This document shows, piece after piece, positions 17,214 to 25,161 of a stretch of 64,000 bases of DNA. The stretch is taken from contig CAZYFS010000001.1 of assembly GCA_964647465.1 (NCBI GenBank), forward strand, positions 1-64,000. The letters are read 5' to 3'. Positions within the stretch are counted from its first letter, which is position 1; each line of letters starts with the position of its first letter. Below the pieces are notes generated by a model. That model did no database searches. It had not been told where the DNA came from and saw only the letters and a list, made by a program, of their open reading frames with translations. Both the position numbers and the translations under genes were made by a program. Source of the stretch: CAZYFS01 sp964647465. Lineage in GTDB: Bacteria > Patescibacteriota > Minisyncoccia > Minisyncoccales > UBA1441.

Positions 17214-18536
17214 TTATAGTCTTTTTTTGATAACTGAGGTTATTTTATCTCGATCCACTGACGTCTGATAACCTGTTTTCATCGTTTTCAGAGTAACTGT
17301 TCGATTAATTGCCTCTTTCCGACCAATAATTATTGCATACTTAACTCCTAAGCTATCTGCTCTTTTTAATTGAGCTTTAAGGGAATCGCGTCCTAACAAT
17401 TCAGCAACTTTTACTCCCTTTTCTCGAAATTCTTCAATTAATTTCAAGGCTTCTTTCTTGGCTCTTTCTCCTAGTTGAGCTAAAAAAACCAATGGTTTTT
17501 CGGGATAAACTGGCTTAACTTTTGCCCGCTTCATTGCTTCAATAATACGCTCTACTCCTGCCGCTCCACCAACTGCTGGCATGTCATTTCCACCAATTGA
17601 ACGAGCTAATCTATCGTATCGACCGCCACCAACTAAAGTTTGGCGAAGTTCTTTGTCTTTCCCTTGATCTTCATCGTCCTGCTTTTTGTTCTGAACAGTG
17701 GCTATTTCAAAAACAGTTCGAGTATAATAATCTAACCCCCTCACTAAATAAGGGTTAAGATCATAAGGAATTTCCAATTCTTCTAATAGCTCTAAAACTT
17801 CTTTAAAGTGATTATTACACTCATTAGAAAGATAATCAATGATTTGAGGAGCTCCCGCAACAATTTTCTGACAAGACAATTGCTTGCAGTCTAAAACCCG
17901 CAAAGGATTAATCCTTATCCTTCGTTGGCAATCGGGACACAACTGAGAAAAATGACGCTTAAGATATTTTACTAAAGCTAATTGATAGACAGCCCTTTCT
18001 TCTGGATAACCAATACTGTTAATCTCAACTACTAAATCTTTTAAGTGAAGTCCTTCAAGAAGATTAAAAAATAATTGAATAATTTGGGCATCAATCACCG
18101 CCGCCCCATCATTTAAAACCTCAAACCCAAATTGATGAAATTGTCTATAACGACCAGCTTGCGGATTTTCATGACGGAAAAAGGGCCCCATATACCACAA
18201 TTTCACTGGTTGACGCCATGCCCTCATTCCTTCTTGAAAATAAGCACGAATTACCGAAGGCGTTCCCTCTGGTCGAAGAGCAAGTTTTTCATTCCCTTTA
18301 GTGCGAAAAGAGTACATTTGTTTTTCAACAATGTCTGTGTAGAGACCCGTCCCTTTCTTAAATAAATCAATGTTTTCTAAAATAGGAAAATCTATTTTTT
18401 GAAAATTATAATTTCTAGCCTCTCTGCGACAAGCATTTTCTATTCGATAAAAAGAATTCCCTTCTTTGGGAAGAATGTCTCTCATTCCTTTCGGTGTTCG
18501 AAAAATTTCCTTACTAGGATTTATTTCTTCATCCAT
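17214..18536 (-). CDS. hisS: histidyl-tRNA synthetase
   Basis: 440-residue class II synthetase. Motif 2 region FRHENPQAGRYRQFHQFGFEV, histidine-specific loops LVRGLDYYTRTVFEI (near 265) and GGGRYDRLARSIGG (near 305), motif 3 around PAVGGAAGVERI, and an anticodon-binding domain after about residue 345. A Cys-rich segment (CPDCQRR...LDCKQLSCQ, about 199-220) lies in the insertion domain. It charges tRNA-His in the cytoplasm. The gene starts 2 bases after the lepB stop. Confidence 0.95.
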   Translation of the reverse strand: MDEEINPSKEIFRTPKGMRDILPKEGNSFYRIENACRREARNYNFQKIDFPILENIDLFKKGTGLYTDIVEKQMYSFRTKGNEKLALRPEGTPSVIRAYFQEGMRAWRQPVKLWYMGPFFRHENPQAGRYRQFHQFGFEVLNDGAAVIDAQIIQLFFNLLEGLHLKDLVVEINSIGYPEERAVYQLALVKYLKRHFSQLCPDCQRRIRINPLRVLDCKQLSCQKIVAGAPQIIDYLSNECNNHFKEVLELLEELEIPYDLNPYLVRGLDYYTRTVFEIATVQNKKQDDEDQGKDKELRQTLVGGGRYDRLARSIGGNDMPAVGGAAGVERIIEAMKRAKVKPVYPEKPLVFLAQLGERAKKEALKLIEEFREKGVKVAELLGRDSLKAQLKRADSLGVKYAIIIGRKEAINRTVTLKTMKTGYQTSVDRDKITSVIKKRL

Positions 18537-18538
18537 AA

Positions 18539-19090
18539 TTAGTTGTTATAAACAGGCAATGTGGCAAAAGAGAAGTCAGCTAAGGGGAAAGCCTTAAAAA
18601 GAACACAACCTATAATGTCTTTTCTTGGGAGATTTCCCCAATTCCGAGAATCAAAGGAAAATCTTCGATTATCCCCCATGACAAAATACTCATCTAGCCC
18701 AATTTCTTTTTCGAAATCTTGTTCGATGTCTGTTTGAGGAAGATAACTAGTTTCATCTAAAAACGTTGATTCTCCCTCGGGGTTAATGATGAAAATGTTT
18801 CCTTCTTTAACCTGGATTGTTTCTCCTGGCAACCCAATGATTCTTTTGATAAAACGCTTCGAGTGATCTTGAGGATAATAAAAAACCACCACCTCGCCTC
18901 TCTGAGGATCACGTAGGCGATAAGAAATTTCATTAACGATCAAATAATCATTATCATGAAAATTGGGACGCATTGAAGACCCTTCTACTAAAAAGGGTTG
19001 GAATAAAAAATAACGGATTGGAATAACAATAACCAAGGCAACAACTACTATCTTTATCGCCTCAAAAAGAAAGGTCAGGAAGTTTTTCAT
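18539..19090 (-). CDS. lepB: signal peptidase I
   Basis: 183 residues. One membrane helix (about 9-30) is followed by box B SSMRPNF with the catalytic Ser, KRFIKRIIGLPGE with the catalytic Lys, and box E YFVMGDNRRFSFDSRNWG. It removes signal peptides on the outer face of the cell membrane. A good promoter lies immediately upstream (TTGCCA-N17-TACAAT) with the -10 only six bases before the ATG, which suggests a leaderless message. It diverges from pth. Confidence 0.94.
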   Translation of the reverse strand: MKNFLTFLFEAIKIVVVALVIVIPIRYFLFQPFLVEGSSMRPNFHDNDYLIVNEISYRLRDPQRGEVVVFYYPQDHSKRFIKRIIGLPGETIQVKEGNIFIINPEGESTFLDETSYLPQTDIEQDFEKEIGLDEYFVMGDNRRFSFDSRNWGNLPRKDIIGCVLFKAFPLADFSFATLPVYNN

Positions 19091-19096
19091 GTCTTC

Positions 19097-19125
19097 ATTG
19101 TAATAAAAATTTTGCTCTTTGGCAA
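19097..19125 (-). promoter_or_regulatory. promoter of the lepB-hisS run
   Basis: On the minus strand TTGCCA (19125-19120), a 17-base spacer and TACAAT (19102-19097). Only six bases separate the -10 box from the lepB ATG at 19090, so transcription should begin at or within a base or two of the start codon. Confidence 0.55.
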
Positions 19126-19129
19126 GAAA

Positions 19130-19138
19130 TGCTACAAT
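19130..19138 (+). promoter_or_regulatory. extended -10 promoter of pth
   Basis: TGCTACAAT forms an extended -10 box. A weak TTGCTC lies 15 bases upstream. Predicted transcription start is near 19145, downstream of the first in-frame ATG (19129) and upstream of ATG 19159, which supports the shorter start for pth. Confidence 0.45.
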
Positions 19139-19158
19139 GTCGTTGCCAACTATTGTTT

Positions 19159-19734
19159 ATGACTACTATTTTAATTATCGGATTAGGAAATCCTGGAAGA
19201 GAATTTTCTCGAACTCGACATAATCTCGGTTTTCAGGTCCTCGATTGTTTCCAGAAAAGGAAAAACTTTCGAGGATTCGAATTAAAGAAAAGGGTTCATT
19301 CTTTGATTTCCGAAAATTTTCTTTTAGAGAAAAAAATTATCTTGGCCAAACCGCAGACTTTTATGAATAATTCTGGTCGAGCCGTAAAATTACTTTTACG
19401 AAAGTTCCAGCCTGATCAAATTTGGATTATTCAAGACGATCTAGATCTTCCTCTTGGAAAAATAAAGATATCTTCTAATAGAGGAGCGGGCGGACACCAT
19501 GGGATAGAATCAATCATTGAGGAAATAAAAACGAACAATTTCTCTCGCTTTCGCCTTGGAATTAAAACCAAGCATTCTTCTTCGTCAAAAATCTTTGTTA
19601 TTCAAAAATTTAAGTTACGAGAAAAGCTGGCTGTCCCTAAAATGATTCAAGAAGCAACGCTGGCTATTGATTTGGCCATTACCGAAAATTTAACTACGGC
19701 CATACAGAAATATAATCAAAAAAATTCTTCTTGA
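19159..19734 (+). CDS. pth: peptidyl-tRNA hydrolase
   Basis: 191 residues. The Pth core is clear: IIGLGNPGREFSRTRHNLGF with the catalytic His and conserved Asn, KPQTFMNNSGRAV, QDDLDLPLGKIK with the catalytic Asp region, and RGAGGHHGIESII. It frees peptides from prematurely released peptidyl-tRNA. I chose ATG 19159 rather than the in-frame ATG at 19129, because the family starts just before IIGLGNPG and the promoter would place the transcript start after 19129. The last codons and the stop form the 5' arm of a long inverted repeat. Confidence 0.94.
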   Translation: MTTILIIGLGNPGREFSRTRHNLGFQVLDCFQKRKNFRGFELKKRVHSLISENFLLEKKIILAKPQTFMNNSGRAVKLLLRKFQPDQIWIIQDDLDLPLGKIKISSNRGAGGHHGIESIIEEIKTNNFSRFRLGIKTKHSSSSKIFVIQKFKLREKLAVPKMIQEATLAIDLAITENLTTAIQKYNQKNSS

Positions 19735-19857
19735 AGCTGACGACAAACCTATAGAATCACTAACGAGATAACTCGAGCAACTCTACGAATTAAGGATACT
19801 CTGAATTAAAAGGAGGGATAAATCCATTTCTCCGCTTATCGTCAGCTTTAAGAAGAA
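19725..19857 (+). ncRNA. unidentified structured RNA element closed by a 19-bp stem
   Basis: The 5' arm TTCTTCTTGAAGCTGACGA (19725-19743) pairs with TCGTCAGCTTTAAGAAGAA (19839-19857) over 19 bp with only one G-U pair. The 95 bases between contain small hairpins CGAG-ATAA-CTCG (19770s) and GGAG..GGATAAATCC..CTCC (19812-19833). The arms start in the last codons of pth. It does not match 5S rRNA, RNase P RNA, SRP RNA, 6S or tmRNA by the motifs I can recall, and no T tract follows, so it is not a simple terminator. It could be a small RNA, a processing site between pth and topA, or a degenerate inverted-repeat element. Confidence 0.5.
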
Positions 19858-20080
19858 AGTAGATGTAGTATAACGAGAAATCCTACTTTGTCAATTTAGC
19901 CTCTTTGAACCTAAATCAACACCCAAACCATCATCAAAGAAAGCTTTCCGAAAAATTGAGAAATGAGATTAAGATTCTAATAGGATTTTTCGAAAGGCGA
20001 GAATCTAAAGTCAATTTTCTAATTAAAGTTTCCCTAATTCCTAAATTGGTGTAAGGTTAAAAATAAATAATCTTTATTTT
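19858..20080. other. intergenic region before topA with a second bulged stem
   Basis: No gene is visible. AAAGTAG near 19856 pairs with CTACTTT near 19886. CTTTCCGAAAAAT (19944-19956) pairs with ATTTTTCGAAAG (19985-19996) over 12 bp with a one-base bulge, and AGATTCT in its loop can pair instead with AGAATCT near 20003, so two exclusive folds are possible. This might be a leader or attenuator of topA, but no known riboswitch is recognised. The topA promoter is not clear. Confidence 0.3.
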
Positions 20081-22123
20081 ATGAAGCTTATTGTCGTTGA
20101 ATCACCAACAAAAGCAAAAACACTAAGTCGTTTTTTGGGTGATCAATATTCTCTTTTGTCCAGCAAAGGACATGTTCGTAATTTGCCGAAAAGCAAATTA
20201 GGAATTGATATTGAAAAACAGTTTGCCCCCCAATATATTATCCCCCTCAAGTCAAAAAAAATCGTTGGGGATCTTCGCAAGGAAGCAAAAAAAGCCGATG
20301 AAATTATTTTCGCTTCTGATGAGGATCGCGAAGGCGAAGCAATCGCTTGGCATCTTGCCGAGGTATTGGGTTTAAAACCAGATCAATATAAACGAATCGC
20401 TTTTCACGAAATTACTCCTACGGCAATTAAAGAGGCTCTGAAAAGCCCGCGAGCAATTAATATCGATCTAGTTAACGCTCAACAAGCTCGCCGTGTTCTT
20501 GATCGTTTAGTCGGTTATAAGCTTTCGCCGTTTTTATGGAAAAAGGTTATGGGGAAATTATCAGCTGGACGAGTTCAATCAGTCGCTGTTCATCTTATTG
20601 TTAAGCGCGAAGAGGAAATCCAAAAATTTGAATCACAAGAATTTTGGTCAATAACGGCTTTTCTTCAGAAAGAGAAAGGAGAAGAGATTATTGAAGCCAA
20701 TCTACTCAAAAAAGAAGGCGAGGTCCTTTCTAAATTCAGCATTCCCAATAAAAAAGAATCTGACGAAATTATCGACTATCTTCAGAAACAAAATTATGAA
20801 GTAGTGGATAGTCAGACCAAAGAAACGAAAAAATACCCCTTACCACCTTTCACAACTAGCACTCTTCAGCAGACAGCCGGAAGAAAATTATATTTTTCTG
20901 CTAAATACACCATGAGTTTAGCTCAAAAATTATATGAAACAGGACTGATCTCTTATCATCGGACCGATTCTGTTATTTTATCGAAACAAGCTCTAGATCA
21001 ATGCCAAAAATATATTAGCGAAAAACTTGGAAAAAAATATTGGCCAGGCAAACCAACTTTCTATAAAACAAAGAGCAAAAGAGCCCAGCAAGCCCATGAA
21101 GCAATTAGGCCTACCAATGCTCAAAAAATTCCTGAGGAATTGAAAACGAAATTAAAGGGTCCTTCTTTTCGACTTTATCAGTTGATTTGGCAAAGAGCTG
21201 TTGCGTCCCAGACAGCAGCCGCTGTTTTTAATAATTCAAGAATTGACATAAAAGCAGGAGATTACACCCTGAGAGCAACCGGCCAAAACATTAAATTTGA
21301 TGGATTTCTAAAAATTTATCCAATTGTCTCCAAAGAAAAACACCTCCCTGAATTAAAATCCGGAGATAAATTACAATTAAAGGAAATTTCTCCCGAACAA
21401 CATTTTACTCAACCTCCTGGTCGTTATTCAGAACCAAGCTTAGTAAAAGAACTAGAAAAACTAGGAGTGGGGCGTCCTTCAACTTATGCTCCAGTTATTT
21501 CTACTATCCAGCTCCGGAATTACGTTCAGAAGAAGGAAAACCGTCGCTTTTATCCGACTGAAATCGGAACAATCGTCGATCATCTTTTATCAGAACATTT
21601 CCCTAAAATCGTCAGCTCTATTCTTACTGCCGAAATGGAAGAAAATTTAGATCAAATCGCTCAAGGAAAAAAGAAATGGCCATCAGTAATTAAAGATTTT
21701 TATCAAGATTTTAATGACACTCTTGAGAAAAAATACAAAGAAGTTCAAAAAAAGGATTTAACTAAGAAAACCAATCGAAAGTGTCCAAAATGTGGAGCTC
21801 CTTTGATCCAAAGGATGGGACGATTCGGTGAATTCTACGCTTGTTCTAGTTTTCCGAAGTGTAAATATACTGAACCATTGGCCACTAAAAAAACTGGCGT
21901 TAAGTGTCCAAAATGTCAGAAAGGAGAATTAATTGAGAAGCGAACAAAAAAAGGAAAAATATTTTTTGCCTGCGATTGTTATCCCAAATGTGATTTCGCT
22001 CTCTGGGATAAACCGACTGGAGAAAAATGCCCTAAATGTGGTTCGCTCTTGGTTGAGGTTGGAAAAAATAAGACAAAGTGCAGTAACAAGGATTGCCAAG
22101 TCAAGAAAAGTGTGAAAAAATAA
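20081..22123 (+). CDS. topA: DNA topoisomerase I
   Basis: 680 residues, type IA. TOPRIM domain at the N terminus (IVVESPTKAKTL, then ASDEDREGEAIAWHL), catalytic Tyr in ISYHRTDSVILS near residue 290, and conserved AGRVQSVAV near 163. Three C-terminal zinc ribbons follow (CPKC...C-x5-C at about 567, 607 and 648); the third has the short spacing KCSNKDC. It relaxes negative supercoils in the nucleoid. tRNA-Leu(CAA) begins 6 bases after the stop on the same strand. Confidence 0.96.
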   Translation: MKLIVVESPTKAKTLSRFLGDQYSLLSSKGHVRNLPKSKLGIDIEKQFAPQYIIPLKSKKIVGDLRKEAKKADEIIFASDEDREGEAIAWHLAEVLGLKPDQYKRIAFHEITPTAIKEALKSPRAINIDLVNAQQARRVLDRLVGYKLSPFLWKKVMGKLSAGRVQSVAVHLIVKREEEIQKFESQEFWSITAFLQKEKGEEIIEANLLKKEGEVLSKFSIPNKKESDEIIDYLQKQNYEVVDSQTKETKKYPLPPFTTSTLQQTAGRKLYFSAKYTMSLAQKLYETGLISYHRTDSVILSKQALDQCQKYISEKLGKKYWPGKPTFYKTKSKRAQQAHEAIRPTNAQKIPEELKTKLKGPSFRLYQLIWQRAVASQTAAAVFNNSRIDIKAGDYTLRATGQNIKFDGFLKIYPIVSKEKHLPELKSGDKLQLKEISPEQHFTQPPGRYSEPSLVKELEKLGVGRPSTYAPVISTIQLRNYVQKKENRRFYPTEIGTIVDHLLSEHFPKIVSSILTAEMEENLDQIAQGKKKWPSVIKDFYQDFNDTLEKKYKEVQKKDLTKKTNRKCPKCGAPLIQRMGRFGEFYACSSFPKCKYTEPLATKKTGVKCPKCQKGELIEKRTKKGKIFFACDCYPKCDFALWDKPTGEKCPKCGSLLVEVGKNKTKCSNKDCQVKKSVKK

Positions 22124-22129
22124 AAATGA

Positions 22130-22213
22130 GCCGAGGTGGTGAAATTGGTAAACACGATGGATTCAAAATCCATTGCTCGCAAGGGCTTGAGGGTTCAACT
22201 CCCTCCCTCGGCA
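22130..22213 (+). tRNA. tRNA-Leu(CAA)
   Basis: 84 bases with a long variable arm. Acceptor GCCGAGG pairs with CCTCGGC, discriminator A at 22213; anticodon loop TTCAAAA between ATGGA and TCCAT gives CAA; T loop TTCAACT. No encoded CCA. It lies just downstream of topA and may be cut from its transcript. Confidence 0.96.
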
Positions 22214-22358
22214 CTCAGAAATTCCTTCGCCAGAGAATCCTTTCTCTTTTGCAGAAAGCTTCAAGAAATAATTTCGACTCAGTTCTTTTTTATTAAAAAG
22301 ACATGCGTGAAGATCGTAGTTTTTAAGCGATGATCATAATCGTAAAAAAATAACACTT

Positions 22359-23213
22359 ATGTTTATTTGGGATAAACTAAAATTATTATATAAATATTAT
22401 ATTGCCGAATTTCCTGCGAAAGGCTTAGAAAAATGTACGGATTTTCCGATAAACTCAATAGACGTTGATATTGATAAATATTATAAAAACATTCTTTCGT
22501 ATCGTGATTATTTCGAAATAAAAGAACTTAAAAAAATAAATTACGCTGGAAAAAATTATCCTATTTACGACATTCATCAAGAAAACAAAGGTTCTTCTAA
22601 GCGAATCTTGATAATAGCTGGAATCCATGGAAATGAAATTGCTGGACCCTTGGCTATTTTAAAATTACTAGAAGATATAATTAAAGAACCCACTGATTTA
22701 TATAAGAAACGAGACATAAGAATTATAACAATTGCAAACCCCGTAGGATTTGCTCATCAATCTAGATACACATATTCGGGGAGAGATGTTAATAGAGATT
22801 TTAAAAGATTTAAAACCGAAGAAGCTCCTGTTTTAAGAAATGTATTACTAAAATATAAACCGGATTTATTACTATCTTTACACGAGGGTCCTCAAAAAGG
22901 ATGTTTCTTTATTTTTAGAAATACTAGTGAAAATTTAGTTCATGACGTCCTTGAGAAATTAGAAAAAACCAATTTAACCTTAGCCACCTCTGGATACATG
23001 CACAATTCTCTAAAGCCAAGGGGTTCACAAAAAGAAGGGCTTTGGGTAAAACTATTCATCAAGATATTTGATATAAACACCTTAGAAACCTTTACGGAAG
23101 ATCACTGCATCCCCGCTATAACAGTTGAAACACCATGGGCTGGCTGTGATATAAAAGAAAGAATTCGTGCGCACTTTGTTATAACGAAAGAAGTTATTAG
23201 GAGTTTAAGGTAA
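22359..23213 (+). CDS. M14-type zinc hydrolase (aspartoacylase / carboxypeptidase-like)
   Basis: 284 residues. The zinc site is visible: GIHGNE near 86-91 (His and Glu ligands), LLSLHEG near 172 with the third ligand His, substrate-binding SGRDVNRDF near 144, and a C-terminal Glu in TVETPW near 262 in the place of the catalytic Glu. The length fits the aspartoacylase/succinylglutamate desuccinylase branch or a small M14 carboxypeptidase, so the substrate is undecided (peptidoglycan peptides or N-acyl amino acids). Codons are more AT-rich than the neighbours, and it sits after a tRNA gene, which together hint at acquisition. Confidence 0.75.
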   Translation: MFIWDKLKLLYKYYIAEFPAKGLEKCTDFPINSIDVDIDKYYKNILSYRDYFEIKELKKINYAGKNYPIYDIHQENKGSSKRILIIAGIHGNEIAGPLAILKLLEDIIKEPTDLYKKRDIRIITIANPVGFAHQSRYTYSGRDVNRDFKRFKTEEAPVLRNVLLKYKPDLLLSLHEGPQKGCFFIFRNTSENLVHDVLEKLEKTNLTLATSGYMHNSLKPRGSQKEGLWVKLFIKIFDINTLETFTEDHCIPAITVETPWAGCDIKERIRAHFVITKEVIRSLR

Positions 23214-23467
23214 ATTAGAAATAAAAAAACGTTCAATGACGAACGCTAAAAGACACTCTCTCGCACCTTGCTCATCTAAATTTTAATACATTAAATCTTC
23301 CTTGCGCTAAGCTTTCTCTCTATGCTTTTGCTAAGGGCGACTCTCGCGTCTTCTAATTAGCCACCCTAGTCTTCTGTGTAACCACCAGGGGAGAAACGTA
23401 ACTTGCTTTTTGCTCTTCTCTAATTTCATAGTTCGTTTCTTGTGTGGTTGTTTATATTAATAATTAT
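23214..23467 (-). other. gene-free stretch, possible 3' region or small RNA on the minus strand
   Basis: No plausible reading frame is present. On the minus strand it holds two tandem imperfect copies of an 18-base unit at 21-base spacing (23369-23386 and 23348-23365; shared pattern GGTGG-N6-AGAAGAC) and a terminator-like hairpin at its far end. It may be the untranslated tail of xthA or an independent small RNA; I recognise no RNA family in it. Confidence 0.35.
23223..23245 (-). terminator. weak intrinsic terminator after the xthA run
   Basis: On the minus strand CGTTC and GAACG form a 5-bp stem with a six-base loop, followed directly by seven T. The stem is short, so strength is doubtful, but its position about 220 bases after the xthA stop suits the end of the glmS-to-xthA transcript. 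Confidence 0.4.
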
Positions 23468-24229
23468 TTACAAATCAAGATCTATGCTGATGGGACAATG
23501 ATCCGATCCTTCTATTGTGTTAAGAATAGAAGCTTTTTTTAATTTCCCTTTTAATTTTTGACTAATTAAAAAGTAATCAATTCGCCAACCAATATTTTTC
23601 TTTCTAGCCTCATAAAAATATGCCCAATAAGTATATTGATCACCTTCCGAGGTAAGTTGACGAAAGGTGTCTAAATATCCTTGTTCAAGGAACATCCCAA
23701 ACCAATTTCTTTCCTCTTCAGTGAAACCAGCGTGATTTTGATTTTGCTTTGGTCGAGCGATATCTATTTCTTGATGAGCTACATTAAAATCTCCTCCGAT
23801 AATTAACGGTTTCTTTTTTGATAAATTCCGGCAATATTCAGCAAAAAGCTGGTTAAAGGCTAATTTGAACTCCAGCCTTTCTAGCGATCTCTGGCTATTA
23901 GGAAAATAAGCATTAATTAAAAAATAATTAGGGAATTCTAAAGTCAATACCCTCCCTTCCTTATCAATCCTTTGATCGCCAATCCCCTTGATAATTTCCT
24001 TTGGTGATTGCCGACAATACGTGGCTACCCCACTATAACCTTTTTGAAAAGCTGGATTCCAAAAGCTACCATAGTGAGGAATGTTTTTTAATTCTTCATT
24101 AATGTCTTCTGCTCCAATTTTAATCTCTTGAAAAAGATACAAATCAGCCTGATTCTTTTCTATGAAATCGAACAATCCCTTTTTCTTTGCTGCTCTAATT
24201 CCGTTAACATTCCAAGAAACTATCTTCAT
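23468..24229 (-). CDS. xthA: exodeoxyribonuclease III / AP endonuclease
   Basis: 253 residues of the exonuclease-endonuclease-phosphatase family. Signature residues: SWNVNGIRAA (metal-binding Asn), LFQEIK (Glu), GGDFNVAHQEIDI (catalytic Asp-Asn), GWRIDYFLIS, and the closing GSDHCPISIDL with Asp-His. It cuts DNA at abasic sites. The ATG overlaps the TGA of the preceding PP-loop gene (ATGA), so the two are translationally coupled. Last gene in the run that begins with glmS. Confidence 0.94.
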   Translation of the reverse strand: MKIVSWNVNGIRAAKKKGLFDFIEKNQADLYLFQEIKIGAEDINEELKNIPHYGSFWNPAFQKGYSGVATYCRQSPKEIIKGIGDQRIDKEGRVLTLEFPNYFLINAYFPNSQRSLERLEFKLAFNQLFAEYCRNLSKKKPLIIGGDFNVAHQEIDIARPKQNQNHAGFTEEERNWFGMFLEQGYLDTFRQLTSEGDQYTYWAYFYEARKKNIGWRIDYFLISQKLKGKLKKASILNTIEGSDHCPISIDLDL

Positions 24230-25161
24230 TTCTGAATAATTTTAAACTTAATATCCTTCTTTGATTGCGCCTTTGCCGAATAACGAATGATTATTTTTTT
24301 TGCCTCTTCTATTTGAGCAATAAAGATTTTCTGTTTAGCCTTGAGATTATGTCCCAAGATTACTGGCCCGGGATAATTCTCCATCTCAATTAGAAAATCC
24401 CCCTTTCGCATTAAGGTTTTTATTTTTTTATCTTCTTTTTCATTCCTTCCGACTATTAACCATGCCCCCTCTTGGAAAAATTGCCTTCCATTTTTTAATA
24501 ACTCTATGTCCTTCTCTACCAGAGAAAGTTTGAATGTAAGTAATTTTTTTAATTTTAAAGAAAATTCTGGGTCAGTTAGAATACATCCTCCCGCTGGATT
24601 AGGGTAATCTTTTAGCTTATGCTTTCCTGCCAACTTCATCTGTTCTTTTCGCGAACGACCAACGATTCCTTCTAACTTGTTCCGATCAACCCATTTTTCT
24701 TCTTCCGGAATTGTAATTTGTAATAATTTTGCCGAAAGTGGACGAAGAAGAAAACCTTGTAGGCCAGCTTCTTTCTCTACTAATTTCATGCTTGGCTTTG
24801 ATTGAGTCATGGGTCGTTCCTTTAAAACTTCTCCCGTAACTACGAAATCAAAATCTTCCTCTGCCATAATTTTTCTAGCCTGTCGCAGCATCAGAATACG
24901 ACAATCCAAACAAGGATTCATATTTTTGCCATAACCGTGTTTGGGTTTTTCCACTAAAGCAAGGTGCTCCTTGGCTACGTCAATGACTCTTAATTCTAGT
25001 TTCAATTCTTTGGCGGCTTTCTTTGCTTGCTTGGCATCAAAAAAATAACTGGTAAAAGTTAATCCCACGAGGTTTAGTTTTTGCTTTTGAAGCATTTTAA
25101 CTACTAGCATCGAATCTAATCCTCCCGAGAATAAGATTAATGCTTTATTATTTTTCGTCAT
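24226..25161 (-). CDS. PP-loop ATPase, probable tRNA thiolation enzyme with extra C-terminal domain
   Basis: 311 residues from ATG 25161 (a TTG lies four codons upstream). The N-terminal PP loop LFSGGLDSML binds ATP. NPCLDCR near 83 supplies two Cys suitable for sulfur transfer, and TGEVLKERPMTQSK near 111 and YPNPAGGCILTDP near 190 are conserved in an enzyme family related to MnmA/ThiI. There is no THUMP domain. The last 85 residues (GDFLIEMENYPGPVILG...) recall the NFACT-R (DUF814) module. Likely role: 2- or 4-thiouridine formation in tRNA, by family resemblance only. It overlaps the upstream gene by 14 bases. Confidence 0.72.
   Translation of the reverse strand: MTKNNKALILFSGGLDSMLVVKMLQKQKLNLVGLTFTSYFFDAKQAKKAAKELKLELRVIDVAKEHLALVEKPKHGYGKNMNPCLDCRILMLRQARKIMAEEDFDFVVTGEVLKERPMTQSKPSMKLVEKEAGLQGFLLRPLSAKLLQITIPEEEKWVDRNKLEGIVGRSRKEQMKLAGKHKLKDYPNPAGGCILTDPEFSLKLKKLLTFKLSLVEKDIELLKNGRQFFQEGAWLIVGRNEKEDKKIKTLMRKGDFLIEMENYPGPVILGHNLKAKQKIFIAQIEEAKKIIIRYSAKAQSKKDIKFKIIQK

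Noticed and set aside
17205..17216. TATAAT box for rpsU at the end of hisS
   Set aside because: The -10 match is perfect, but there is no -35 or TG extension, and such boxes are common by chance in AT-rich DNA, so it is not listed as a feature.
19725..19857. Structured element as RNase P RNA or 5S rRNA
   Set aside because: The opening GAAGCTGAC recalls RNase P RNA, but the element is too short and lacks the GGAAAGTCC and ACAGAA core; no 5S motifs are present.
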